NCBI GenBank assembly: GCA_001692895.1 | Contig: KV748188.1 | Span: forward strand, 868,001 to 932,000 | Origin: Cenococcum geophilum 1.58 | Taxonomy: Eukaryota > Ascomycota > Dothideomycetes > Gloniales > Gloniaceae | Direction of reading: 5' to 3' | Length of the DNA: 64,000 nt | Shown here: positions 36,459 to 45,988 of the stretch, in pieces | How the letters are laid out: every line of letters starts with the position of its first letter | How positions within the stretch are numbered: position 1 is the stretch's first letter | The notes under the pieces: model-generated | What the model saw: the letters and a program-made list of their open reading frames with translations, nothing else | The model's database searches: none | What the model was told of the DNA's origin: nothing | Translations under genes and position numbers: made by a program

Positions 36459-37314
36459 TTCGCGGGCGTCCACTTGAGCGCTGTACAGCTTATTAGCCAG
36501 TTCTTCGTGGTGTCCACCTCCAATTCCTGCTTACAGCGCGTTCCACCGACGATTCTGACGTGTAAATTGGTACTGTGAGTCGGTATTGTCGCGTTATTTG
36601 CGGGTTTGATGGTAGGTATGTATGAAAGACGAGCTGGGAGATTAAGAGTGTTGGAAGCGAGCTTGCGGCGAACTTTCGGAAGCCTCCATCCCCTAGTTCT
36701 GTACCCTTCCACAACCAAATACTATGATGAAGAATTTTGAGGATAACTTGTAGTTGGTTCTTAGCCAATCCTTCGGAATTATTTTAAAAGGCTCAAGAGG
36801 TGAAGTTCTATTCGAAGCTATGCAAATTTGTTCATGAGCCGCAGATGCAGAGGCAGAGGCAGAGGCAGATGACTGCCGATTCCCAATATTCACTAATCAT
36901 CGGGTGAGGAGAGCATTGAACTCAAGGTTGGCTGAGTGCGCTCATAAGTGAAGAGACATAGTGCTACTAGACAATCTTGTCTAGCTCAGGGTATTGAAGA
37001 TACGATGACTTGGGGAAAGCCCCTGAATAGTCTGCTCTTCAAAGGGCCTGTCAAATTCACTATCAAAGGGAGCCGTTTTTTGAGGTAGAAGATTCTAGTC
37101 ATTGTTTTAGCCCATTAAAGTTACCGAATAACTATGTTACGAGCTGGGGCTTGGAGCCTAATGAGCTCAGAATGACTACGCTAGATCACCACTTGCTACC
37201 AACCCAAATGCCTCCACAAAAGAGTAGAGGAACACCATATCTGCGGCAAGCATGACTGGGCTAGCAACATATGGCGGCTTTGATACCCTCAAGCGCTTCC
37301 ATTTTTGCAGGAGA
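36459..37314. other. Intergenic: promoter of RCO1-like gene and 3' end of PA2G4-like gene
   Basis: 856 bases between two minus-strand genes. It holds a hexanucleotide repeat at 36841-36870. Open frames here (for example 36338-36718) overlap the RCO1 start in another frame and show no family similarity. Nothing else seen. Confidence 0.55.
36841..36870. repeat. GCAGAG/T hexanucleotide microsatellite
   Basis: Five copies of a six-base unit, GCAGAT then three GCAGAG then GCAGAT, about 385 bases upstream of the RCO1-like start codon. Such short arrays vary in length between strains. No function is implied. Confidence 0.85.
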
Positions 37315-38971
37315 TCATTCTTCCTCGCTGCTTTCACCTTCCTCTTCTTCTACCTTCTTGGCAGGCTTCTTTTTCTTCTTCTTGTTCTTGCTCTTACTGC
37401 TAGTGCCCTTGCCGATCGGCTGCTCAAGGATCTTGAGGATCTCTTCATCCGTGATCTTGTTTTCAGTCTTATACTTTGCCAAATCTGGCGAAGGGGGAGC
37501 AGCCAACCGCGTCATTCCATTCTTCGTAATAGCTAGAAAGCAAGAGTTAGCCCCGCCACATACTATGCTCTAATTCCCCTTGATAATCCATGAAAAAATG
37601 ACACTGAGAGTGTTGGGATTTCTTAAAGCTCAATCGTTCTCGTAGAGAAAAAGAAAAACGTATTGACTATGCCATTAAGACCAGTAATAGCCCCAAAAAT
37701 TGAGAGCAGAAGGGAATGTATATCTTAGAGAGGTTGGAGCAAATCTTACCAACAGTAGTGAAAAGTCTTGCAACGGGATCATTGTCCTTATCGCCCACGA
37801 CTTCATATTGACGTAGAACGTTTCCGCGAACACATTCGACAACACCAACTTTGGCTGCTCTTTCGTCCTCCAGCTGCCGAAGGCTGAATGGGAATGTCCC
37901 AAACTTCTTAACAATCTCTGACAGAGTGGCTCGCGAGCTTGGACGTTTGAGACCATACGTGGTTGTTGTACGACGGTGAAGAGTTGTTCTGTTGCTAAGA
38001 GTCTTAACCTTCCCAGTGCCTAAACTCACTCCCATTTCAACTCCCCATACCTCGCCAACCTCGGGTAACCCCTCGCCCTTGACACCATCACCAGGAGCTA
38101 AGATGATCTTCTTCTTGCCTTCAATCTCGTTGCGTTCAAACAGCCAGCATGTGGTGCTCTCGACGAGGTTGCAGTTATAACTCTTCACAATCTTCTCTAG
38201 CATCTGCGTTATCTTAGCTTGGGTATACGGTTTCTGAGCTGCTGCCTTCTTCTGCTCTTCCTCCGTACCCGACGCTACTAGGCCCGGCGGGATCATGAGT
38301 CTAAGCAATAGTTCATTCGCATAGTGTGTGGCCAGAAGCAGGTCTGCCTGCCTGCCTGGCAGCTGATCTCCCTGGTTCTTTTCGGACGGGATGATGATTG
38401 AATCGCAGACGATTGCACCAAAGCCATCGATCTGTGCCCCAAGCTGGATCTTAATGACTTCACCTGGCTTGAGGGTAACAGCCGCTTCCTCTGTGTCGGA
38501 TTTCAAAGGTGTGTATGGAGTTATGTACGGGCTTGGAGAGATGGTAGTTGGGTGAGCGATGCCCTTAGTGATTTTCTTGCCCTTGTAAACCTTTGCAACC
38601 TCTTCATCAAGCAATTTGTCGCCTTTCTCGCAGAGCTCTACAATATTCGCTCCTTCAACGCACCATCCTGGGAGTGGTCAGTCTGGAACATGATTTGTAC
38701 CGAATGAGCAACTGGTTGTGGTGCCAAAGAATTCGGCAGACTGCATACCTATTACAGTCTCGAGGACCTTCTGGGAGATCTGAGCGGCTTGCTTGTACTT
38801 GGTTAAGGTATCTGGGTTGTTGAGAGAGTAGTCTATGTTTTCAATTAGCCTTACGAGACTGTTTCCCCGACGTCCGTCACGTTGGAGCTTGAGTGTTTAT
38901 TTCAACGTTGTGACGTAGCCAGCAAACAGCTTCTAAAGCAGAAGCTTACCGATAATTGTTTCTTCCGCCAT
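37315..38971 (-). CDS. PA2G4/EBP1-like protein (M24 aminopeptidase fold), 413 aa
   Basis: Exons 38971-38950, 38832-38749, 38667-37750 and 37532-37315 give 413 residues, the usual length. The first exon is 22 nt (MAEETII). The M24 'pita-bread' fold is marked by YSLNNPDTLTKYKQAAQISQ, then NIVELCEKGDKLLDEEVAKV, GIAHPTTISPSPYITPYTPL and LKPGEVIKIQLGAQIDGFGA. LVESTTCWLFERN, GEVWGVEMGVSLGTGK and FGTFPFSLRQLED follow. The family has lost the metal ligands of methionine aminopeptidase and is not an enzyme; PA2G4/EBP1 binds RNA and pre-ribosomes and affects growth. The C-terminus has a Lys-rich stretch (KSKNKKKKKKPAKK) then an acidic tail (EEEEGESSEEE). The last intron is 217 nt. Confidence 0.94.
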
Positions 38972-39560
38972 CTTTGTTGACTTGTTGCCTTACTAGTCGA
39001 GAGAAGGCAGAGCTTTGCCAACGAGTTGTTGAGAGAGGTACAAAACGAACGGTGTCGTGCGATGCAGGTTAGTTTTGTCAAATGTGCTTGTTTCGTGTCC
39101 GCACTGAGGGGCTATTGGAGGGGTTTCCTCGCTTCAAAGCCAATGATCTAACGCATTCGAAAAGTCTGTCTAGATGGAAGAGAGGGCCCGAGTAAACTCC
39201 GAATTCTCCGAGCCTTAGTAATTAGTGCAGATGCATTGGAGCTTCAAGTCGTCTATTTTGTAATCCTTGAGGCTTTTAATATCGCCATATCATGCCTATA
39301 TTACCTTTTTCTTGTGCCATATTCTTAAAACCACTCAATATACTGTGCCTATTCAATTTAGTAATGTTTTGCATATAAAACAGATGTTGTTATCTTATAA
39401 ATCAGACCACCTATGGAGCGTTGGTCGTACCGTACACTACAAGTATGGGCATACTGCTCCTTATTAACCAATGAGTCTTCCACTGAGGGTCTAAGGGCTT
39501 ATGGTCCTAGCTTTAGTTATAACTAAACGTTTTAAGAATTAATTTTTATCTCTTTTTATA
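38972..39560. other. Promoter of the PA2G4-like gene and right edge of the island
   Basis: Ordinary intergenic DNA to about 39,250, then increasingly AT-rich to the MITE at 39566. Short frames only. The composition shift to the transposon block falls within a few hundred bases here. Confidence 0.55.
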
Positions 39561-39565
39561 AGCTA

Positions 39566-39714
39566 TCCCTTAACACGCTGGTTTGCGTCCTACGTTATCG
39601 ATAGGAGCTGGCCAATAGAATCAATAGGATCAAGGCTCCATGGCCATACGCGTACTTTTGATTCTGGTGTTCGCGCACAGACCGCCTCTCGTAGGACGCA
39701 AGCGTGTTAAGGGA
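39566..39714. mobile_element. MITE copy 2 (149 bp) at the island boundary
   Basis: Inverted ends TCCCTTAACACGCTGG then TTTGCGTCCTACG on the left and, complemented, TCCCTTAACACGC then TTGCGTCCTACG on the right. TA flanks both sides (39564-39565 and 39715-39716), and the flanking AGC/GCT continues the symmetry. The interior block TATCGATAGG, GGCCAATAG matches copy 1 at 32293-32439. It is non-coding and keeps many CpA and CpG sites, so it escaped the RIP that hit the DNA immediately to its right. Confidence 0.8.
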
Positions 39715-39719
39715 TAGCT

Positions 39720-40116
39720 TAGCTACAATGGTTATAATAAGCTCGGACCCTCTGAACTCGTTTACCCCTGAACTCGGCTACAGTCAAAATCAAATCACCG
39801 ATTTGTCAACCTATTTTCTCCACAACGAATTAATTAATATAGACCAAAAGGAGCAGAACTTATAAATGACCATTGTAGATTTCAAATCTAGTGTTTATAA
39901 GTCTACGCGGAAAACTGTGCTCGCATATAGTATAACTTTACTAAGTAATAGAATAATAGTTACTAGCTAATTATAATAATTAGACGTAGAGAATTTAATA
40001 AAAGGTATTAGAAATAATAAAGGTTATTAAATTAAAAATAGGAATGCTATATCTTTAATAGACAACTTAAAGATAGGAGATATCTTTAAGGATAAAAATA
40101 AAGAGAAGGGGGATAG
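39720..40116 (+). mobile_element. Junction sequence and truncated 3' tail of a gypsy element
   Basis: From about 39,900 the sequence matches the non-coding tail that precedes the gypsy LTR elsewhere (compare 1487-1575 and 6754-6868), ending in the purine tract AAAGAGAAGGGGGATAG. Integrase and chromodomain are absent, so this is the stump of an element cut at the island edge. Positions 39,720-39,900 show no similarity I recognise. Confidence 0.65.
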
Positions 40117-40485
40117 TGTTATAGACCTTATATTAGCAGTAGTATAACTACTAAAAAAAGATATAAATAGGTTAGTTAAGATAATATAGAAGGCGCTAAA
40201 ACCGATTAAGCTATAGGATAAAAAGTAACTAAGTTACGTAGCTAGTTATATTATAAGTTTAGAATATAGAAATATAGGAATATAGAAATATAGGATATAC
40301 TAACGTACTAATATACTAATATACTTAGTATATTTCTTAGGCGCAGTATTATATATTTAAAGGACTATAGTTTCTACCTAGATAGTTCTCTTTTTTGTAG
40401 TAAATCTTAGAATATAATTAGAGTTAATCTATTAGGTAACTACTTTATTAGTTATTATTATATTATTGACTTTTTATTTACCTAT

Positions 40486-40702
40486 TGTTGGAATGTATAT
40501 TCTCCTACAAGGGAGAATAGACGGAGGTTGCGTCGTCGCGTCGTCGCGTGGTCACGGTCTCTGATTAGTCATCCTTATAATGACTTATCAGCCCCCTACT
40601 TAGGCACCGCGATCCTTACAATCCTCTGCTTTCCTTACCTATTAGACAAGAATTAATTTAACAGTTAATAGGCCAATTAAGTGCACTTAGGTGATACCGA
40701 CA
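40486..40702 (+). repeat. 5' LTR of the non-autonomous element
   Basis: 217 bp, TGTTGGAATG to ACCGACA. It contains a GC-rich run of GTCGC units at about 40,530-40,550 that differs in copy number from the 3' LTR, which explains the length difference of 8 bp. It is followed by TTAATTAATAGTTAACC, the likely primer-binding region after RIP. Confidence 0.85.
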
Positions 40703-41279
40703 TTAATTAATAGTTAACCTTACTGGTTAGCTATAGAGCAATAAGGTTCACTGCCGCCCTAGTAGCTTTATTTAATCGTAAGTAGCATTCTAGTACTTAG
40801 CAGCAAAACTATACTAGTAGCTTAGGTAGCACCTAACTCTAGTAGCTTAGAATATATAATAAATACGCAACGTATAAGACATTCTATAGCAGTATATTAA
40901 CCCCTAGTACGACCTCTTTACTAAGCGCCGTACCCCTAGCTTAATAGCATTAACCCCTAGTACGACCTCTTACTAAGCGCTATACCCCCAGCTTAACAGC
41001 ACTAAACGTCCAATAGCCCTTGGGTAGTACCCTAGCAGCTACCTTAGCAGCTACCTTAGTAGTACTACGGTAGCGCTCTAGCCGTATATAGTATACCAGC
41101 TTTAACAGCACCTAATATCCAACTACCTAATAGCTTCGCGCAGTACTCTAGCGTAGTAACGCGCCTTGGTATGTAGCGACGCAACTTAGTAGTAAACCAC
41201 TATCTAGTATATGTCTTAGCATACAAATTAACATCTAATAGCCTCGTGCAGTACTCTAGCGTAGCGACGCGCCTTAGCG

Positions 41280-41460
41280 CGTAGTGACGCGCCCTAGTAG
41301 CATTAGCAGCACCTATCTACCTAGTAGCGTTAGCAGCACCTAATACCTAAATACCTAGCAGTGTTAGTAGCACCTAGTACCTAAATACCTAGCAGCTTTA
41401 GCAGCAACCTAGTAACCTAGTAGTATTAGCAGCATCTAAATACCTAGCTTCCTACTAGGC
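41280..41460 (+). repeat. Degenerate tandem repeat in the non-autonomous element
   Basis: Repeats of a unit close to CCTAGTAGCGTTAGCAGCAC with spacers of the type CTAATACCTAAATA, four to five imperfect copies; scattered related units extend back to about 40,800. The unit has no obvious dyad, so it is not CRISPR-like. It is most likely expanded coding or leader sequence of the element. Confidence 0.6.
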
Positions 41461-42539
41461 AAGCAATTAGCTCTAGAAGAGCACCCTATATAAGCTTAAT
41501 ACTCTACCATAACCCCAGTGGCTCTACCACGTTGAAATTACGTTAATAACGCGCTCTTTAGCCCCCCTACTCCTCCGTTAGTATCTATAGCAGTTACCAG
41601 CGCGTCCTTATCTTATAACAATTTTAGCTTTACTAGACTCTTAAAGTTCTACTAGCACGCTATACCTATAATCCTAATACTGTTTACTACCTTCCTTGCA
41701 GATCTGCTACGTTAAAAACTACGTCTAACAGCGCGCCCGTAACGCTAGCGCGCCCCCCCCTCTATCCTCTACCCTCTGCCCTTTACTAGTATTTACGGCA
41801 GCTACAAACCCTTAATATGGTATAACAGCTCCCTAAAGGATGGAAAAGTGGGAACTGCTTAACTACTGGATAACCTTATTATATTAATATCTATAATAAT
41901 AAAGCCTAATAGGAGTTTCTAACTATAACTGCTTATTAAAAACAGATTTAGGATATATAAGATATAGCTTAACAATAAGAGCAAACTTTTGAAATAAAAT
42001 TGCGCTAATAGTAAGATATTTTAGAACTACGTTAATAATAGTATAAAAGAATCCAGAAGGCGTATTAAGAGCAAAAGGAAGAGATTAAGGAGTTATAAAG
42101 CGTAGTTTAGTAATTACGGCAATAACAAGCTATACCCGCGTAAGCTCCACCCGCGCAAGCTCCACCTGCGTAAGCTTTGCTAGCTTTACCCTCTTTATTA
42201 GCTAAGGAGCCATAGCAGCTAAGCTTATATAAACCCCCGCAACCTTAAACCTACGGAAAGTGCTCTATTGCGTTCCCTTTAGGTTAAGCGTTCTTTAAAC
42301 ATTTGCTAGATTGTTAGCTATTTTAGTATACTAAGTACGGATCTACGTTCCCCTTAAATACTACTCTCCATAAGTATATTTAGGGGTATTATTGTCTAAA
42401 GGATGTAAATAGGAAGATAGAGGATTAGTTTTAATAAGAATTTGTACTAATACGCCTACGAATATAACCCCGTTGCTGGCATTATACTGCTACCTGAACA
42501 ACCCTATTGCTAGTACCGTACTACTACCTAAATAAATAG

Positions 42540-42790
42540 ACCCTCTACTGCTCCTGCCTGTAGTAATATAATTAACCTCTAGCTGCTCTACCTGTAGCTA
42601 ACTAATACCTTACTGCCCTGCCTGTAGCACCACATTGACTTTCGGCTGCTCCGCCTACAGCTGACCCTATTTAACCGTTGCTGCTCTACCTGCAGCAAAC
42701 CTACCCTCGCTGCCTTGCCCGTAGCCGACTAATAACTTACTGCTTCTACCTACAGCTAAACCAACACCTTGCTGCCTTTCTGTAGCGCTA
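42540..42790 (+). repeat. Tandem array of a roughly 30-40-bp unit before the 3' LTR
   Basis: Six to eight imperfect copies of a unit centred on CTGCTCTACCTGTAGC with variable A/T-rich spacers (for example CTAACTAATACCTTA). It lies between the gag-like region and the 3' LTR. Copies differ mostly at C/T positions. Confidence 0.65.
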
Positions 42791-42814
42791 TAAGTATAAA
42801 GAAAGAATTGCTAG

Positions 42815-43039
42815 TGTTGGAATGTATATTCTCCTACAAGGGAGAATAGACGGAGGTTGCGTCGTCGCGTGGTCGCGTCGTCGCGTGGTCACGGTCTCTA
42901 ATTAGTTATCCTTATGATGACTTATCAGCCCCCTACTTAGGCACCGCGATCCTTACGATCCTCTGCTTTCCTTACCTATTAGATAAGAATCAATTCAACA
43001 GTTAATAGGCCAATTAAGTGCACTTGGGTGATACCGACA
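42815..43039 (+). repeat. 3' LTR of the non-autonomous element
   Basis: 225 bp, preceded by AAAGAATTGCTAG, which resembles the AAGAGTTGCTAG before the copia 3' LTR at 51621. Differences from the 5' LTR are mainly A/G and T/C plus an extra repeat unit in the GTCGC run. Confidence 0.85.
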
Positions 43040-43975
43040 CCTATATACCTAGCCTATTAACAAGTTTACCGTAGTTTCTACTATAAGGCTTTATTATAAC
43101 TATAGAGGAATTTAAACAAAGAATCCTTATATAGTAAAAATAGAAACTAGATAAAAGATTTAGTATATTAGGCTATATAAGAGATAGAGTATTTATATAA
43201 AGAATTACTAATAGGCTAAAGGTAGGAACGCTAAGAGTAAAATAGCTAGATAAACTAGAATAGGAAAAAGACTTAGGAATTTTAACTAAATTTAAAGAAC
43301 GATATATAAAAGGCTGTTACAATATAGTAATAAGAAGATACTTCCTTACGGACAAACTGTATATACTTAAGAAGTTATACTAAAAGTGGTATAGATAATA
43401 ACATAATAATAAGTAGGAAGATTTCTATATATAGTTAGATAAGTAAGTTATTTAAGACCACCTAATTATAAAAAAGGCTATAACTTATATTAAGGGAGCC
43501 TTAATTATAATATTAAAGGATTTAGAGAAATAATTAGAGAACTAGAGAAGTAAAAGGCGTATCTTAGTACCCGCAAATGAGGTTATAACTTTTAGATTAG
43601 CTAAATAAAGGTTTAAACTTAAGAATAAAAATAAGCCTAAAGTTAACCTAAAACACCCAGCGTATTATATATTAGTATGGATTATATATATAGATAATAT
43701 ATATAATATACACAAAAATCTAAAAGAAAATAATTAGAAATACCCTATAAGGATATATTAAGCGCTAAAAGAGCAATAATACTAAAATACTAAGTATATA
43801 TATAGATAGTATTTAATAGAAGTTTAAGAGTTAGGAAACTTAATACTTTAACTAAAAATATTTCTTATAGAAGAATACTTAGATAGATAATAGTAGTAGG
43901 AATGCCTAGAGAATATATATCTATAGTATATTAAGGATAAGAAACAAATTAGGTATTTGCTAAAAAAATAAGCTA

Positions 43976-44403
43976 TAACGTATTCTACCACCGAGCCGGC
44001 CACCCCACCGAGCCGGCCACTTCAAAATACACCAAAAAGCCGATATTTTAATATTAAATATCTCAACCACTACTTAATAATATTCTCTAAAAATTTAAAT
44101 ATAAGCTTTTATATACCTATTTTAGTATATATTATAATATTAGAGCGTGTAGCTTAGTGGTTATTATAATATAGAGTTTAGGGGTTAAAAATAGAGATAT
44201 TTCTAAATATCTTAACAACTACCGAAGCGCATACTCTTATATTGTAATAAGTACTAAAATAGATATATGAGAGCTTATATTTAAATTTTTAGAAAATATT
44301 ATTAAGTGGTGGTTGAGATATTTAATATTAAAATATTGGCTTTTTGGTGTATTTTAAAGTGGCCGGCTCGGTGGGGTGGCCGGCTCAGTGGTAGAATACG
44401 TTA
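43976..44403. mobile_element. Foldback/MITE-like element with 150-nt inverted arms and tRNA-like loop
   Basis: Arms at about 43976-44126 and 44253-44403 are inverted copies with few differences, so the element can fold into one long hairpin. Each arm begins ACGTATTCTACCAC and carries two direct copies of the GC-rich CACCGAGCCGGCCAC. The arm tips keep many CpA sites that RIP removed next door. The 126-nt loop holds a box-A-like TAGCTTAGTGG at 44150-44160 and, about 22 nt further, GGGGTTAAAAATAG, which could be a RIP-mutated box B. It interrupts gypsy C where copy B reads through. The target duplication is unclear because the ends continue into palindromic TATA. Confidence 0.7.
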
Positions 44404-45770
44404 TATAATAGGATCTAGTAGCTAATAGTTAAAAAAAAAGTAGAGGCCTATAAAACTAGAGGGAGTTAGTAGTAGAGCCTTAGACCCTTAAAGGAATTTA
44501 AGAATAATATCTAAATTTATAAGTTAATTAGTAAGATTAACAGTTTAAAGTACTAATAGATAGTAGAGTAATAAGGAACTATATTTTACTAGTAGTAGTA
44601 AAATTAATAGGATTACCTTATAGATAAAAGGAGCACCCTTATCTATTAGTTATAATTTTAGGAGATCTAATACCCTATAAAGGAGGCATTATTAACCTTA
44701 AAATAGGACCTATTTAAATAACTATTAAAAGAAGATAAATTAAGATGTTTTTTAATATCTTACTACTAGGACGGGATAAGGTAGTACTAGAAATACCTTA
44801 GTTATAGGTTAGGTTAATATTAAAGATATATAATAACGTAAGAGGCGTATAGCAACTAAGTTAGTATAGTACTAAGTTGGAGCGATATATAAGGAAACTA
44901 AGAAAGGGTTATCCTATATACTAAAGAAATACTATAAGTATAGTAAAAAGCTATAGAGCCTAGAAAGTAAAAAGCTGTTAGAGTATATAGTATAGGATTA
45001 TAAGATAGAATTAAAACTAAAAATAAGTCTAAAATTCTTTCTAATCTATAAGCTTACTAAAGAAGAGTTAAAAGCACTTAAAGGATTTGTCCAGGAAAAC
45101 CTATAAAAGGGATATATTAGACTATTGTAGTTATTAGTAGGATATCTAGTACTATTTATACTAAAGAAAAATAGAAAGCTTAGGCTATGTATTAACTATA
45201 AATAGTTAAATAGCATTACCAGAAAGGGTAGGTATCCTTTACCCTTAATTAGCAAAATTTAGAATTAGATAGGTAATACGTAAATCTTTATAAAGATAGA
45301 TTTAAGATAGGCGTACTACTAGATTAAAATTAAGGAAGGTAATAAATAGAAAGTTGCTTTTAGGTTAAAGAAAGAACTATATAAGCTATTAGTTATATAA
45401 TTTAGACTTATAAATATTTTAGTAATATTTTAGAAGCGAATTAATAGCGTATTAGAAGAATACCTTAATAAGTTTGTTATAGTATACTTTAATATTATTA
45501 TTATTTACTTAATAACTAAGAAAGGATATAGGGAATACATTAAATAGGTTTTAAAGAGACTATAAGAGGAATAGATGCTAGTAGTAATTAAAAAAAATAT
45601 GTTCTTTACTAGAAAGATAGATTTTATTAGATTTATTATTAAACTAGGTTATATTAATATAGACCTAAAAAAGATAGAAACTATAGTAAGTTAGTAAAAA
45701 CTAGAAAATATAACACAGTAAAGGTTATTTTTAGGGTTTTATAACTACTATAAGAGGTTTATAGTATAAT

Positions 45771-45988
45771 TGTTGGGAATAAAGGCAAATGGTCACTATA
45801 TGAGGTATATTGCCGTTACGTGTGGCAAGTTGCCGTTACGTGCGGTAAGTTGCCATTACGTGCCGCCACGGCACTAGCGTGGTGAGGAACCTTAGGTTTC
45901 TTACCCCTTTTTTTAAGAAGAACACATAGAATAATTATTATACTATCTACAAACCGTAGCTACGTAATATCCCCTTATAAGTCCAACA
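45771..45988 (+). repeat. Copia 5' LTR (218 bp)
   Basis: TGTTGGGAATAAAGG to AGTCCAACA. It carries about three tandem units of GTTGCCGTTACGTG type near 45,820-45,870, more than the 3' LTR has. The internal region starts CTGATTAGTGGTTAAC, the likely primer-binding region. Confidence 0.9.

Larger units (their letters stand above)
40486..43039 (+). mobile_element. Non-autonomous LTR retrotransposon (2.55 kb) with 5-bp target duplication
   Basis: LTRs at 40486-40702 and 42815-43039 (217 and 225 bp) start TGTTGGAATG and end ACCGACA. The duplicated target CCTAT is at 40481-40485 and 43040-43044, and removing the element restores the gypsy LTR sequence. No reverse transcriptase or integrase is seen. 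The interior has a degenerate repeat-rich first half (about 40,760-41,460). A gag-like frame with stops lies around 42,050-42,450 (Gln-rich helix, then APPAQ repeats). A tandem array of a roughly 30-40-bp unit with CTGCTCTACCTGTAGC is at about 42,540-42,790. The sequences just inside both LTRs resemble those of the copia element at 45771-51798, so that element may have moved it. Confidence 0.85.

Noticed and set aside
36338..36718. Open frame that might be a first exon of the RCO1-like gene
   Set aside because: It is in another frame and I see no splice that would join it with conserved sequence; the gene already has a suitable ATG at 36458.
41280..41460. CRISPR-like repeat array
   Set aside because: Units are imperfect, spacers repeat as well, and the context is a fungal LTR element.
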